NCBI RefSeq assembly: GCF_028128765.1
Contig: NZ_LBJG01000024.1
Span: 868,001 to 932,000, forward strand
DNA: 64,000 nt
Direction: 5' to 3'
Origin: Bradyrhizobium sp. CCBAU 51627
GTDB taxonomy: Bacteria; Pseudomonadota; Alphaproteobacteria; Rhizobiales; Xanthobacteraceae
The notes beneath the pieces were generated by a model. That model searched no databases. It worked only from the letters and a program-made list of their open reading frames with translations, and was not told the origin of the DNA. Positions 41,192 through 50,045 of the stretch are shown here, piece by piece. The position numbers and the translations under genes were made by a program. Position 1 is the stretch's first letter. Every line of letters begins with the position of its first letter.

Positions 41192-41568
41192 TTCTTATCC
41201 TCCCTTGCTGTGGAATCAATTTGGAGCCGCCAGTTCGACTACGTGACAGCGGCACATGAGCGCGCTTCGTACCGGTCGCGCCACTGTCTTCACAAACTGG
41301 CATTCGAGCGAGAGTCGTCCCGTGGCTCGCGCTGCTGCGCACGCTCGTTCCTCCCTCGAACGCCTGCCGTTGAGCAGGCTTCCCGATCGATTGTACGATC
41401 GATGTTTTGAGGTCCATATGATGGACCTTGATAGAATGCTTCTTGATGCTACGAAGCGCCAAAACGTCTCGCAAGACAACGCGCCGGCTGAGGGCTTCTA
41501 TTTCATTCTCTGCTGGTCCAGCATATGGACTTCGCAATGATGAAGCGATCGCCCAGGGAGGAGTGCAC
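41192..41568. other. Intergenic regulatory region
   Basis: About 375 bases between the tannase gene and the fusion gene, read divergently. It contains a small hairpin (GCCTGC-CGTTGA-GCAGGC, 41362-41379), two CGATCGAT copies (41384-41391, 41396-41403) and the palindrome at 41411-41427. No gene is supported. Confidence 0.55.
41411..41427. promoter_or_regulatory. 17-bp palindrome, candidate operator of the IclR-HTH fusion
   Basis: GGTCCATATGATGGACC: perfect 7-bp arms GGTCCAT/ATGGACC with a three-base centre, the size and symmetry of IclR-family operators. It lies 142 bp upstream of the fusion gene and between it and the divergent tannase gene. Confidence 0.6.
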
Positions 41569-43494
41569 ATGCCTGATGCAGATGCCGCCGAAAGCGGGAC
41601 GGGAACTCAGAGCCTCCAGAGAGCCGTCATTCTGCTGCGAGAGGTGGCATCTCATGGCAATCGTGGTGCACGTTTGACCGATCTCGTCGCCGACTCCGGA
41701 TTGAGCAAAGCGACGGTTCGTAGGCTGCTCGCCGCTCTCATCAGAGAGAGTCTCTTGGAGCAGGACGAAAGCACGCGTCGTTATTATCTCGGAGCCGACA
41801 CCTTCGTGCTCGGCACGATCGCTGCGGCACGATTTGGCACGCACAATCTCAGTCCGAACGCAGTTGCCCGACTGTCGGCTCTGTCGCACGCCAAATACGT
41901 CGGAGAGTCGATCCCGCTCGCGGCGCTGCTGTGCGATCGGCACAAGATCTCGGAACGGGGATCAGCGGTGGCCCTCGTGTACGAAAGCGCAGCCGGGCAC
42001 ACCTCCCGGCTCACTTATGCGGAGTTGTCGGACTATTCGCGGCGTTTCGCAGCGGTCCTGCGCGGCCTCGGAATAAGAAAGGGCGACGCCGTAGCAACTC
42101 TCCTTCCGAAAGGTCCGGAGCTGCTCATAGCGATGCTCGCCACATGGCGCCTGGGAGCCATTCACGTTCCACTCTTCACGGCCTTCGGAAGTCCCGCGAT
42201 ATCGTTTCGGCTAAACCATAGCGGAAGCAAGGTGCTGATCACCACACGTTCGCTCCGGAGCAGCGCGTCGGCGGAAGTTGCAGGTGGTTTACGCGCCGTC
42301 GTTGTCGAGGGCTATGGAGCTGTGCCTGGGCACACCAAGGATCTATCGTTCTGGTCCAGTCTCCATATGGCTACACCTCTGGACAACGTCGCCTCCCTCC
42401 GCGGAGAGGATCTCTTCGTCCTTCTTTACACATTGAGCATCGGCGGCACCCCGAAGGGTATTCCTGTTCCGGTGAGTGCCTTGGCCGGGATCGAGGAACA
42501 CATGCGTCTCGGGCTCGATCTGCGCGATGACGATGTCTATTGGAATCTCGGTGATCCCGCTTGGGGCGGCGGTCTCTACTACGCGATCATAGGCCCTCTT
42601 CTGCTTGGACGGGCCACCGTGCTTTGCGACGGCCCCTTTGACGCTGGTCAGATCTATCGGGTGCTGGCGAAGCACAAGGCCACGAACCTAGCGGCGTCCC
42701 CATATTGGTACAACGCGATGCGAAGCTTCGAGAAGATACAGCCCGGATCTGCTGAACTCCGGCTCCGCGTCGCCTCCAGCGTCGGCGAACTCCTCCCGGA
42801 CGAGCTGATAAATTGGGCCGCCGAACGGCTGGGCGTACGGCTTCATGACCATTATGGGCAAGCTGAAACGGGCGTGTTCGTCTCCAATCACCAAGCTGTG
42901 ACGCTACAATTCCGCCGCCCGCCCGGTTCGATCGGCCACCAGGTCCCGGGCTTCAAGGTGGTCATCCTGGACGCTGCAGGTCGCGAATGCCCGATAGGCC
43001 AGAAAGGCGAAATCGCCATCGATACCGAAAAATCGCCTTTGCACTGGTTCGACCGATACCACAACGAAAGCGAAGGCACGTCTGTCAGGTATAACTTCGG
43101 GCGCAGGTACTACCTCACTGGAGATGTCGGCCGGATGGACGCGGAGGGAAATGTCTACTTCCTGGGAACGAAGGAAAATGCGATCAGCAGTAGTGGCTAT
43201 CTGGTCGTACCTAGCCAGCTCGAAGCGGCGTTGACGTCGCATCCGGCCGTGGCGCAGGCCGTAGTCGTCGGAAGGCCCGATAGGCTGCGCGGTGAAGTCG
43301 TGAAGGCATTCGTTGTTCTCAATTCCGGCCGGAGACCATCAGCTGATGTCGCGGAGGAGATCGCCCAGCATGCCCGGGGGCAGCTTCCGCCATATTCGCT
43401 GCCGCCTGAGATAGAATTCGTCGCAAGAATGCCAAGCGCCCTCGGATGGAAATCTCGTCAGCCAACCGAGAGCGGCGTCGCCGGGCGCAAATGA
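41569..43494 (+). CDS. IclR-type HTH fused to a degenerate acyl-CoA synthetase
   Basis: 641 residues from ATG 41569 (GGGAGGAG upstream). Residues 12-95 are an IclR winged helix: TQSLQRAVILLREVASHGNRG, LTDLVADSGLSKATVRRLLAAL and RRYYLGADTFVLG. The IclR effector domain is missing; from about residue 120 the chain is an ANL-family acyl-CoA synthetase (GHTSRLTYAELSDYSRRFAAVLRGLG, YGQAET at 429-434, YYLTGD at 514-519). Its ATP loop is T288-LSIGGTPKG, not TSGTTGxPKG, and the hinge motif GRxDDxIK reads G533-TKENAIS; the C-terminal Lys is kept near K628. It may be a DNA-binding sensor of an acid or CoA ester, or a decayed chimera. The frame is intact throughout. Confidence 0.85.
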   Translation: MPDADAAESGTGTQSLQRAVILLREVASHGNRGARLTDLVADSGLSKATVRRLLAALIRESLLEQDESTRRYYLGADTFVLGTIAAARFGTHNLSPNAVARLSALSHAKYVGESIPLAALLCDRHKISERGSAVALVYESAAGHTSRLTYAELSDYSRRFAAVLRGLGIRKGDAVATLLPKGPELLIAMLATWRLGAIHVPLFTAFGSPAISFRLNHSGSKVLITTRSLRSSASAEVAGGLRAVVVEGYGAVPGHTKDLSFWSSLHMATPLDNVASLRGEDLFVLLYTLSIGGTPKGIPVPVSALAGIEEHMRLGLDLRDDDVYWNLGDPAWGGGLYYAIIGPLLLGRATVLCDGPFDAGQIYRVLAKHKATNLAASPYWYNAMRSFEKIQPGSAELRLRVASSVGELLPDELINWAAERLGVRLHDHYGQAETGVFVSNHQAVTLQFRRPPGSIGHQVPGFKVVILDAAGRECPIGQKGEIAIDTEKSPLHWFDRYHNESEGTSVRYNFGRRYYLTGDVGRMDAEGNVYFLGTKENAISSSGYLVVPSQLEAALTSHPAVAQAVVVGRPDRLRGEVVKAFVVLNSGRRPSADVAEEIAQHARGQLPPYSLPPEIEFVARMPSALGWKSRQPTESGVAGRK

Positions 43495-43621
43495 GGTTTG
43501 CGCTTCTAGGCTACCAGTTGCCGATGTCGGCGGTATGCTCGGCAAAGGGCGCCTCGTTGGCCGGGGACATTAGCGTTCTCCGCCTCGGGACTTCGCGCAG
43601 ATCATGAGATGAAGAGCGAGC

Positions 43622-44428
43622 CTACATCGGACTGCTGCCCGCATATCTCGTCGCAGGACGACCCGATTTCATGAGCGCTCGGCTCAACGCGACGCGAGCG
43701 TCCTCGAAAGCCGACCAGTGCGCTTCGTCCTCCAATGACGGGAAACAGATGAGCTCGCGTCGATCCAGGGAAAGAAGGGCGGATCTTACCAATTCTTCCG
43801 GAGACATGAACAACTCATCGGGAAATGGAGCTTTGGTAAGCCCCGAGGCTTCGAAGAATTCCGTGCGAACAGGGCCGGGGAGTACCGCCTGCACGAGTAC
43901 GTTGGTCTTGGAAAGCTCCATCTGAAGCGAGCGCGTGAAATTCAACACGTAAGCTTTCGTAGCGGAGTAGCCGGCGCCGGAAGGTGTCGGCATAACAGCG
44001 ATCATCGAAGCGATATTGACGATGGAACCGGAATTCCGCTTCAGAAGGCCAGGAAGGACTGCGTGGGTCAGTCGCGTCAACGCGAGAACGTTGATCTTGA
44101 TGAGATTCTCCAAGGCATCTGCGGTCACGTGGGAGGTCGGGCCAAGGGCGCCTAGACCGGCATTGTTGATGAGGACTTCCACGTCGGCGCGTTCCGCCAA
44201 TAATGTCTCGACACGCGATAGGTCCTTAGCATCGGCCAGATCCGCCACAAAAGCCTCGACGGATCGCGCTGTCTTGGTCTGTATTTGGCGTGCGATCTCC
44301 TCCAGGCGATTTCGCCGGCGAGCGACAAGGATCAAATCGTAGCCGCGCTCCGCCAAGTTTTCGGCGTACGCGAGGCCGATCCCCGACGACGCACCCGTGA
44401 TGACTGCGAGACGATGGTCATTGCTCAT
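43622..44428 (-). CDS. SDR-family oxidoreductase
   Basis: 268 residues of the classical short-chain dehydrogenase type: AVITGASSGIGLAYAENLAERG binds NADP, NNAG is present (LINNAGLGALGP), and GAGYSATKAYV supplies the Tyr/Lys pair. The branch resembles DltE/YqjQ-like short dehydrogenases acting on varied ketones. It is followed by the tautomerase, whose gene lies 30 bp upstream on the same strand, so the two probably form one transcript from the 44900-45015 promoter region. Confidence 0.92.
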   Translation of the reverse strand: MSNDHRLAVITGASSGIGLAYAENLAERGYDLILVARRRNRLEEIARQIQTKTARSVEAFVADLADAKDLSRVETLLAERADVEVLINNAGLGALGPTSHVTADALENLIKINVLALTRLTHAVLPGLLKRNSGSIVNIASMIAVMPTPSGAGYSATKAYVLNFTRSLQMELSKTNVLVQAVLPGPVRTEFFEASGLTKAPFPDELFMSPEELVRSALLSLDRRELICFPSLEDEAHWSAFEDARVALSRALMKSGRPATRYAGSSPM

Positions 44429-44458
44429 GTAGTCGATGCCTCCGCTGATCAGCCTGGA

Positions 44459-44899
44459 TTAATCCGCTTCCTCGATTGGGTAGGGCACTGGCTTGTTCTC
44501 TTCCAGCCAGATCCTTTCGTATTCGGAGTTCGGTGGTGGCGGAGGCATGCCTTGGACCTGCCAAAGATCGAAAGGCGTCTCGTCGATATGGATTTCCCAA
44601 TCTCTCCCGCGGTCCTTGACGAAGGGCGCCAGTGCCTTTTCGGCCCGGGCCAACCACTTTGATTTCAGCTTTTTGGCGTCCGGTGGGAAAGATCTTGCGA
44701 TGTGATCTACCCAGATCCGAACGAAATTATTCGCCGGTTCACCCCCCATATAGAACGAGTCCGGCGCCACCTCCTGGAAAACGACTATGACGTAGAACTT
44801 CGGCAGCACCCGATAGAGTTCGGTGATGCGCTGTGAAAGAGCGTGCTTGTCGGCAGCGCTGAACGCGCCTGCCGGATGATAAATCTTCCAAAATGGCAT
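44459..44899 (-). CDS. cis-CaaD-like tautomerase
   Basis: 146 residues starting at ATG 44897-44899, so that proline directly follows methionine (MPFWKIYHPAGAFS) and can become the catalytic N-terminal base. The pattern NFVRIWVDHIAR and GRDWEIHIDETPFDLWQVQG places it in the cis-3-chloroacrylate dehalogenase-like tautomerase group. Its members isomerise enols or hydrate halogenated acrylates; most are uncharacterised. It lies divergent from a TetR gene with operator copies between. Confidence 0.83.
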   Translation of the reverse strand: MPFWKIYHPAGAFSAADKHALSQRITELYRVLPKFYVIVVFQEVAPDSFYMGGEPANNFVRIWVDHIARSFPPDAKKLKSKWLARAEKALAPFVKDRGRDWEIHIDETPFDLWQVQGMPPPPPNSEYERIWLEENKPVPYPIEEAD

Positions 44900-44930
44900 G
44901 GGTTCTCGCGGCGCTCGAAGTCTCAATAAT

Positions 44931-44946
44931 AATGATTGTCGTCATC
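44931..44946. promoter_or_regulatory. Degenerate TetR operator copy
   Basis: Read on the minus strand it is GATGACGACAATCATT, keeping GATGA and ATCAT of the clear operator 25 bp away. It sits about 30 bp upstream of the tautomerase start. Confidence 0.4.
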
Positions 44947-44971
44947 AATGAGGGTGTTGTCAATCCATAAT

Positions 44972-44987
44972 GATGATATGTATCATC
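44972..44987. promoter_or_regulatory. TetR-type operator GATGATATGTATCATC
   Basis: Perfect 7-bp arms GATGATA/TATCATC around TG, 28 bp before the TetR start. A near-identical element is at 51012-51027 beside the second TetR locus. Confidence 0.72.
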
Positions 44988-45015
44988 GTTGAGGCCAACC
45001 GAGCGGAGACGGGCA

Positions 45016-45609
45016 GTGCGCATTTCGAAGGAGCAAGCTCTCAAGAACCGGCAAAAGGTAGTGGCCAGGGCCTCGAGGCTTTTCCGGGAGCAGGGCTTCG
45101 ACCGGACGTCGGTGAACGACCTGATGAAGGCAGCGGGGTTCACACACGGGGGATTCTACAACCATTTCGCATCGAAGGACGACTTGGCCCGAGAGGCCTT
45201 GGATCACGCCTTCCGCCAGCTCGATGGTGTCCGGGAGCAAATGCCTAATCTTGACGAGTTCGTTGCGTCGTATCTGTCCGAGGATGCGCGCGACGCCCCG
45301 GGCTCGACGTGTCCTGCAGCTGCGCTCGCGGGGGAAGTGGCCCGCCAGCCGGATGCGGTAAAGGCCATATTTGCCGACGGCTTGGAGCGAATGATCTCGT
45401 CTATCGTGAAGCTTTTGCCGGATAAGGAGTCTGCACGCGGCGACGCGACGGATATCGCTTGTCGCATCGTCGGGGCTTTAACGCTTGCCAGAGCGATGCC
45501 GAGGTCGAGCGAGCTCGGCCGAGAATTGCTCGAGACGGCGACGGAGCGCTGCCGGAACGAGCGATCGGCGGCGATGAAGTCCCGCTCTAAGAGACGTACT
45601 TCGAAATGA
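45016..45609 (+). CDS. TetR-family repressor
   Basis: 197 residues from GTG 45016. The DNA-binding domain is classical: ALKNRQKVVARASRLFREQGF, then TSVNDLMKAAGFTHGGFYNHFASKDDLAREAL; FTHGGFYNHF is the subgroup seen with TetR proteins near ene-reductase and SDR genes. C98 (GSTCPAA) may sense redox or electrophiles. The tail is basic (KSRSKRRTSK). It should repress itself and the divergent tautomerase-SDR pair. Confidence 0.92.
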   Translation: MRISKEQALKNRQKVVARASRLFREQGFDRTSVNDLMKAAGFTHGGFYNHFASKDDLAREALDHAFRQLDGVREQMPNLDEFVASYLSEDARDAPGSTCPAAALAGEVARQPDAVKAIFADGLERMISSIVKLLPDKESARGDATDIACRIVGALTLARAMPRSSELGRELLETATERCRNERSAAMKSRSKRRTSK

Positions 45610-45684
45610 CAGGCAGGCGGCGAACTCGGGTCAGTCGCGGACGGGCCGACTGATTGTAATTCGGCCTGGACAGGCACGCACGTC

Positions 45685-47424
45685 ATGCAGGCTGCGGCGG
45701 ATCAGGCGAGCGAGACCGCTAAAGCGGTCCTTATCGGGGGAGGGAGTAGCGTGGAACGGTTTTGGCTGGGGCAATATCCCCACGGGGTGCCGGCGGATGT
45801 CGACTTCGATCAGTTTCCTTCATTGATCGAAATGTTCGAAGAGAGCTTCGCGAGGTTTGGAAGTCGCAAAGCTGCCATTTGCATGGACAAGGCAATCACC
45901 TACCGCGAGCTCGATGAGATGTCGGCTGCGATCGGCGCTTACCTGCAGAGTAAGGGCCTGGCCAAAGGGAGCCGCGTTGCGGTGATGATGCCGAATGTTC
46001 TCCAAAACCCGATCGCCGGCGCAGCCGCTTTGCGGGCGGGCTGCACGGTGGTGAATGTCAATCCTCTCTACACGCCTCGGGAACTCGAGCATCAACTGAA
46101 CGATTCCGGAGCGGAGGCGATCTTCATACTTGAGAACTTCGCGGCCACTTTGGAGAAGGTGCTGCCAAGGACCAATGTCAAGCATATCATCATCGGTTCG
46201 ATGGGGGAGCTGCTCGGCATGAAGGGCCATTTCGTCAACTTTGTCGTGCGCAAAGTGAAGAAGATGGTTCCCGCCTACGCTCTGCCGGAAGCCGTCTCCT
46301 TCTATGAAGCTTTGTCGACCGGCCGGCACATGACACTGAAGAAACCTGATATCGGGCCCAACGACGTGGCCTTTCTACAATACACGGGAGGCACCACCGG
46401 CGTCTCGAAAGGAGCGACCTTGCTCCACCGCAATCTAGTAGCCAACGTGCTTCAGATCAGTGCGTGGAGCGAGCCTGCCTTCCGCAACCACCCGCCGGGG
46501 GAACCTCTTCTTACGGTCTGTGCGCTGCCGCTTTATCATATATTCGCGCTGACAGTTTGCTTCTTGTTCTCCGTCCGGGTCGGCGGAGTCATTCTTATGA
46601 TCGTAAACCCGCGCGACATTGATGGATTTGTCAAAGAGCTCCGTAAGCACAGAATTCACAGTTTTCCTGCCGTCAACACCTTGTTCAATGCCCTGCTCCG
46701 CCATCCCGGCTTCAAGCACGTGGACTTCTCGGAGCTGCGGATGGCCATCGGTGGTGGCATGGCGACTCAAAAAGTCGTAGCGGACAAGTGGCTCGCAGTC
46801 ACGGGCTGCGTTCTTTCCGAAGGCTACGGGCTGTCCGAGACATCGCCGACCCTGACGTCCACATTGCCGAATATGACGGAGTTTTCCGGAACCATCGGTC
46901 TGCCCCTTCCATCAACCTATATTTCTATCCGCGACGATGAAGGAAACGAACTGCCGATTGGCGAAGCCGGAGAGATCTGCGGAAAAGGACCGCAGGTGAT
47001 GCCTGGCTACTGGAATAGGCCGGACGAGACCGCCCGAGTGATGACGAATGACGGGTTCTTCCGAACAGGCGATATCGGGGTCATGTCGGCCGACGGCTTC
47101 ACCAGGATCGTGGACCGCAAGAAGGACATGATTATCGTTTCCGGCTTCAATGTGTATCCGAACGAAGTCGAGGCGGTCATATCGAGCCACCCCGGCGTTC
47201 TAGAGTGCGCCGCCATCGGCGTGCCGGATCCTAAATCCACCGAAGCAGTCAAAGTCTTTGTGGTTCGTCATGATCCTCAATTGACGGCAGGGGAGCTCGT
47301 CAATTTTGCGGGAACGCAGTTGACTGCTTACAAGGTTCCTAAGCAGATCGAGTTTAGGTCTGAACTTCCGAAGAGCAATGTCGGAAAGATCTTGCGTCGC
47401 GAGCTGAGGAGCGGCGCGCAATAA
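45685..47424 (+). CDS. Long-chain-type acyl-CoA ligase
   Basis: 579 residues, ANL superfamily, with complete motifs: QYTGGTTGVSKGATLLHRN (ATP loop), GYGLSETSP, FRTGDIGVMSADGFTRIVDRKKDMIIVSGFNVYPNEVE, and PKSNVGKILRREL with the catalytic lysine. This arrangement is FadD-like, activating fatty or alkanoic acids with ATP. It lies 76 bp after the TetR gene on the same strand. Confidence 0.93.
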   Translation: MQAAADQASETAKAVLIGGGSSVERFWLGQYPHGVPADVDFDQFPSLIEMFEESFARFGSRKAAICMDKAITYRELDEMSAAIGAYLQSKGLAKGSRVAVMMPNVLQNPIAGAAALRAGCTVVNVNPLYTPRELEHQLNDSGAEAIFILENFAATLEKVLPRTNVKHIIIGSMGELLGMKGHFVNFVVRKVKKMVPAYALPEAVSFYEALSTGRHMTLKKPDIGPNDVAFLQYTGGTTGVSKGATLLHRNLVANVLQISAWSEPAFRNHPPGEPLLTVCALPLYHIFALTVCFLFSVRVGGVILMIVNPRDIDGFVKELRKHRIHSFPAVNTLFNALLRHPGFKHVDFSELRMAIGGGMATQKVVADKWLAVTGCVLSEGYGLSETSPTLTSTLPNMTEFSGTIGLPLPSTYISIRDDEGNELPIGEAGEICGKGPQVMPGYWNRPDETARVMTNDGFFRTGDIGVMSADGFTRIVDRKKDMIIVSGFNVYPNEVEAVISSHPGVLECAAIGVPDPKSTEAVKVFVVRHDPQLTAGELVNFAGTQLTAYKVPKQIEFRSELPKSNVGKILRRELRSGAQ

Positions 47425-47536
47425 CTTAGCGGGCCGCCGACTCGCTGAAGATATGGACAAGAGCGAGCGGATGGTGCGTGCGGTTGTCACGAACCGTCGT
47501 CGAGTTGCTGCGAATTGACTGAGAGAAGGAAGACCC

Positions 47537-48274
47537 ATGAAGATCGGGATTATCGGAGCCGGAAATATAGGTTCGACTCTCGCGCGGAAGCTGGCGGCCA
47601 GCGGGCATGATGTCAAAATTGCCAACTCAAAGGATCCAGCGACCATCCGCGATATTGCCCGCGAGGTGGGCGCTACGGCCGTGTCCGCGGACGTCGCTGT
47701 ACGAGGCGCAGAGATGATCATTCTTTCGATCCCATTCGGGAGGTACCCAGACATGGCCTCTCTCCTTCACGCCGTGCCGCCGGAAGTCCCTGTAGTCGAC
47801 ACAGCAAACTATTACCCCCTCCGAGATGGTGCGATTGCCGCAGTCGATGGCGGCACTCCTGAGAGTGTCTGGGCGAGCGAGAAGATCGGCCGGAGGGTCG
47901 TCAAGGCCTGGAATGCAGCGCTCGCTGAAACGTTGGCCAAGAAGGGGCAGCCGCGGGGGGCGCCGGGACGTATTGCTATTCCTGTTGCCGGCGACAACTC
48001 TCAGGCCAAGACCATGACCGCTGCCTTGGTGGATGCCACGGGGTTCGACGCGCTGGACGCAGGCGATCTCGACGATTCCTGGCGTCAGCAGCCGGGTACC
48101 CCGGCGTACTGCACGGACTTGACGGTAGATGAGCTGAAATTTGCCCTCAGGCGGGCCAACCGGCCCCAGGCACCGGCGAACAGGGACGCGCTCTTGAGGG
48201 AGTTTATGGCTGGAGGCGGCAAGCTCGCCCATGACCACGTCATCGGACGCAATCGGGCGGTGACCGGCTCGTAG
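47537..48274 (+). CDS. F420/NADP-oxidoreductase-like NAD(P)-binding protein
   Basis: 245 residues. KIGIIGAGNIGSTLARKLAASGHDVKIANSKDP is the Rossmann fold of the F420-dependent NADP reductase (NADP oxidoreductase) family, and VVKAWNAALAETL is characteristic. Alphaproteobacteria normally lack F420, so members there are predicted reductases or dehydrogenases using NADP. It follows the acyl-CoA ligase by 112 bp, with GAGAGAAGGAAG upstream of the ATG. Confidence 0.88.
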   Translation: MKIGIIGAGNIGSTLARKLAASGHDVKIANSKDPATIRDIAREVGATAVSADVAVRGAEMIILSIPFGRYPDMASLLHAVPPEVPVVDTANYYPLRDGAIAAVDGGTPESVWASEKIGRRVVKAWNAALAETLAKKGQPRGAPGRIAIPVAGDNSQAKTMTAALVDATGFDALDAGDLDDSWRQQPGTPAYCTDLTVDELKFALRRANRPQAPANRDALLREFMAGGGKLAHDHVIGRNRAVTGS

Positions 48275-48478
48275 GTGCCTTTCGCAGCGGGTTGCGTTGG
48301 CAAAGAGGCATCCGCTCGCCGCGGGGTGTGCAGCGCCGTCGCTGATGGATCGCGGCGCGCCCGGTGCACGTCAAACCGGGCTGCCATCGAATCATGCCCC
48401 TGCGCGATTCGCGCATAGTTCCAATTCCCGGAATATTGACTATATTTGAACAAGATACTCGATTCTAGGAATGCTTTG

Positions 48479-48955
48479 ATGGCGAAAAACAGTCTTGATG
48501 AAACTTGTCCCGTCGCTCGGACGCTGGATATTGTCGGCGCGCGCTGGACACTTCTCATAATCCGGGACCTGCTTCCTGGCACCATGCGTTTCCAGGATCT
48601 GCAGGAGCGGTTGCCAGGGATGGCGCCCAATGTTCTCTCCGATCGCCTCAAAACACTCGAAGAACACGGCCTCGTCCGGCGCGAGTTCTATAGCGATCAT
48701 CCTCCTAGGGCGGCCTACACTCTGACGGACGCCGGCCAAGAGCTCGGCGTCGTCGTCTTGGCCCTGGGTCGGTGGGGCCTCCGGCACGTCAGCGGGAAAT
48801 TGAGCCGTGGCCTTCAACATGACGAATGCTTTCGCCATCTGAACCAAGCCTCCGAGGCCCTGATGCGCCGTCCAGTTCAACGTGTGAAGGCCGCTGCCAA
48901 GTCGGCAGCGAAAGGCTCTCGGAAGGTGGGGGGGAAGGCCCGAGCTGCGATTTAA
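48479..48955 (+). CDS. HxlR-family regulator with histone-like tail
   Basis: 158 residues from ATG 48479. ETCPVARTLDIVGARWTLLIIRDL, LSDRLKTLEEHGLVRRE and the wing RAAYTLTDAG are the HxlR domain, with a conserved Cys at position 10. The last 30 residues are Lys/Ala/Arg rich (KAAAKSAAKGSRKVGGKARA), like histone H1 tails, and may strengthen DNA binding non-specifically. It is convergent with the NmrA gene that follows. Confidence 0.9.
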   Translation: MAKNSLDETCPVARTLDIVGARWTLLIIRDLLPGTMRFQDLQERLPGMAPNVLSDRLKTLEEHGLVRREFYSDHPPRAAYTLTDAGQELGVVVLALGRWGLRHVSGKLSRGLQHDECFRHLNQASEALMRRPVQRVKAAAKSAAKGSRKVGGKARAAI

Positions 48956-48980
48956 GCGCCCGGACTCTCAACCTCGCGGT

Positions 48981-49964
48981 CTACGCGTCGCCCCGCGCTG
49001 CGCGGACCCGTGGGGATCGCTCAAGCGCCCACCTGAAGTCCTTGGGAGCGCGCCCGAGAAGCTGTTCGAGCTCGCCGGTAACGCCTTCGTACCGTCCACT
49101 CGCGGCCAGGCGTGTGATAATTCCTAAGTGCTCTGCGGTATGGGGGATACGTGCTGCCAGGGCACCATTGATGTAAGCGTCGATCCAAGCCTCCAAGTCT
49201 TGAGGCACATACGAAACCGGCTTTCCCAAGGTCGCGGCGTAATCCTCCGCGAACCCCTTCATGTCTTTCGCCACCGGACCGGTGAGTTCGTAGGTCTTCG
49301 AGACATGGCCCGTAGGGTCGGCCAGGATCTTGGCGCAGACCTCCGCCACGTCATAAGCGGCGATCGGCGCGATCTTCTTGTTGCCGAAGGGAAGATGAAG
49401 CTCGCCCGCGCCCATCAGTTGCTTGAGGGGAAACCAGGCGAGGATCGGGTTCTCGATGAACATGGTGGCCCGGACATGGACGACCGGCAGTCCGGACCAA
49501 TTCAGCGCCTGTTCCGATGACCAATGGGCCCGCTGTTGCGGCGACCAGTCCGTAACCAGTCCTCCCAACCATTCACGCCTCGCCTCACGGTGAGCCGTCA
49601 TTCTCGCGAAGTTCATGTAAGACTGCTCGAACTCCGAAATGTTGACGAATACTTCCAGGTCTCCTTGCGCTCGCGCGGCGGCAGCCATCAAGATGGTTGC
49701 ATCGGTGTAGTAGGGGTTCAGGCTCATGCTGAAGTAGACCCGGCGACAGCCCTTCAGGGCTGCCGCAACGTCGGCGATGTTGAGCAGATCGCCAACGAAT
49801 ACCTCGACGCCCAGCTGTCGGAGAGCTTGCGCCCGCTCGTCGTCCTTACGGACGAAGGCACGCACCGGCTTCTTCGCTTCGATGAGCATATTGATTATCG
49901 TCTTGCTCATGGAACCGACGTCTCCACCGGCGCCGGTAATCAGAATGGGACTCGGTTTGGCCAT
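48981..49964 (-). CDS. NmrA-family NAD(P)-binding protein
   Basis: 327 residues with ILITGAGGDVGSMSKTIINML as the nucleotide loop and RAFVRKDDERAQALRQLGVEVF. It is paralogous to the fragment at 1-228 and more distantly to 27260-28162. VYFSMSLNPYYTDATI and AHWSSEQALNWSGLPVVHVRATMF are shared features of this NmrA subgroup. The substrate is unknown. A perfect 13-bp palindrome lies 29 bp upstream of the start. Confidence 0.92.
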   Translation of the reverse strand: MAKPSPILITGAGGDVGSMSKTIINMLIEAKKPVRAFVRKDDERAQALRQLGVEVFVGDLLNIADVAAALKGCRRVYFSMSLNPYYTDATILMAAAARAQGDLEVFVNISEFEQSYMNFARMTAHREARREWLGGLVTDWSPQQRAHWSSEQALNWSGLPVVHVRATMFIENPILAWFPLKQLMGAGELHLPFGNKKIAPIAAYDVAEVCAKILADPTGHVSKTYELTGPVAKDMKGFAEDYAATLGKPVSYVPQDLEAWIDAYINGALAARIPHTAEHLGIITRLAASGRYEGVTGELEQLLGRAPKDFRWALERSPRVRAARGDA

Positions 49965-49993
49965 TGAAGTATCCTTTTGCTGACTTGATTGAG

Positions 49994-50006
49994 CGTTCTT
50001 TGAACG
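49994..50006. promoter_or_regulatory. 13-bp palindrome upstream of NmrA gene
   Basis: CGTTCTTTGAACG has perfect 5-bp arms CGTTC/GAACG around TTT. The arms match those of class A operators (GTTC/GAAC), but the spacer is four bases shorter, so it is probably a different site. Confidence 0.45.
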
Positions 50007-50045
50007 GAACAGCAGGCCCGCCGGGACAGTACCGCGCGTTGCAGC

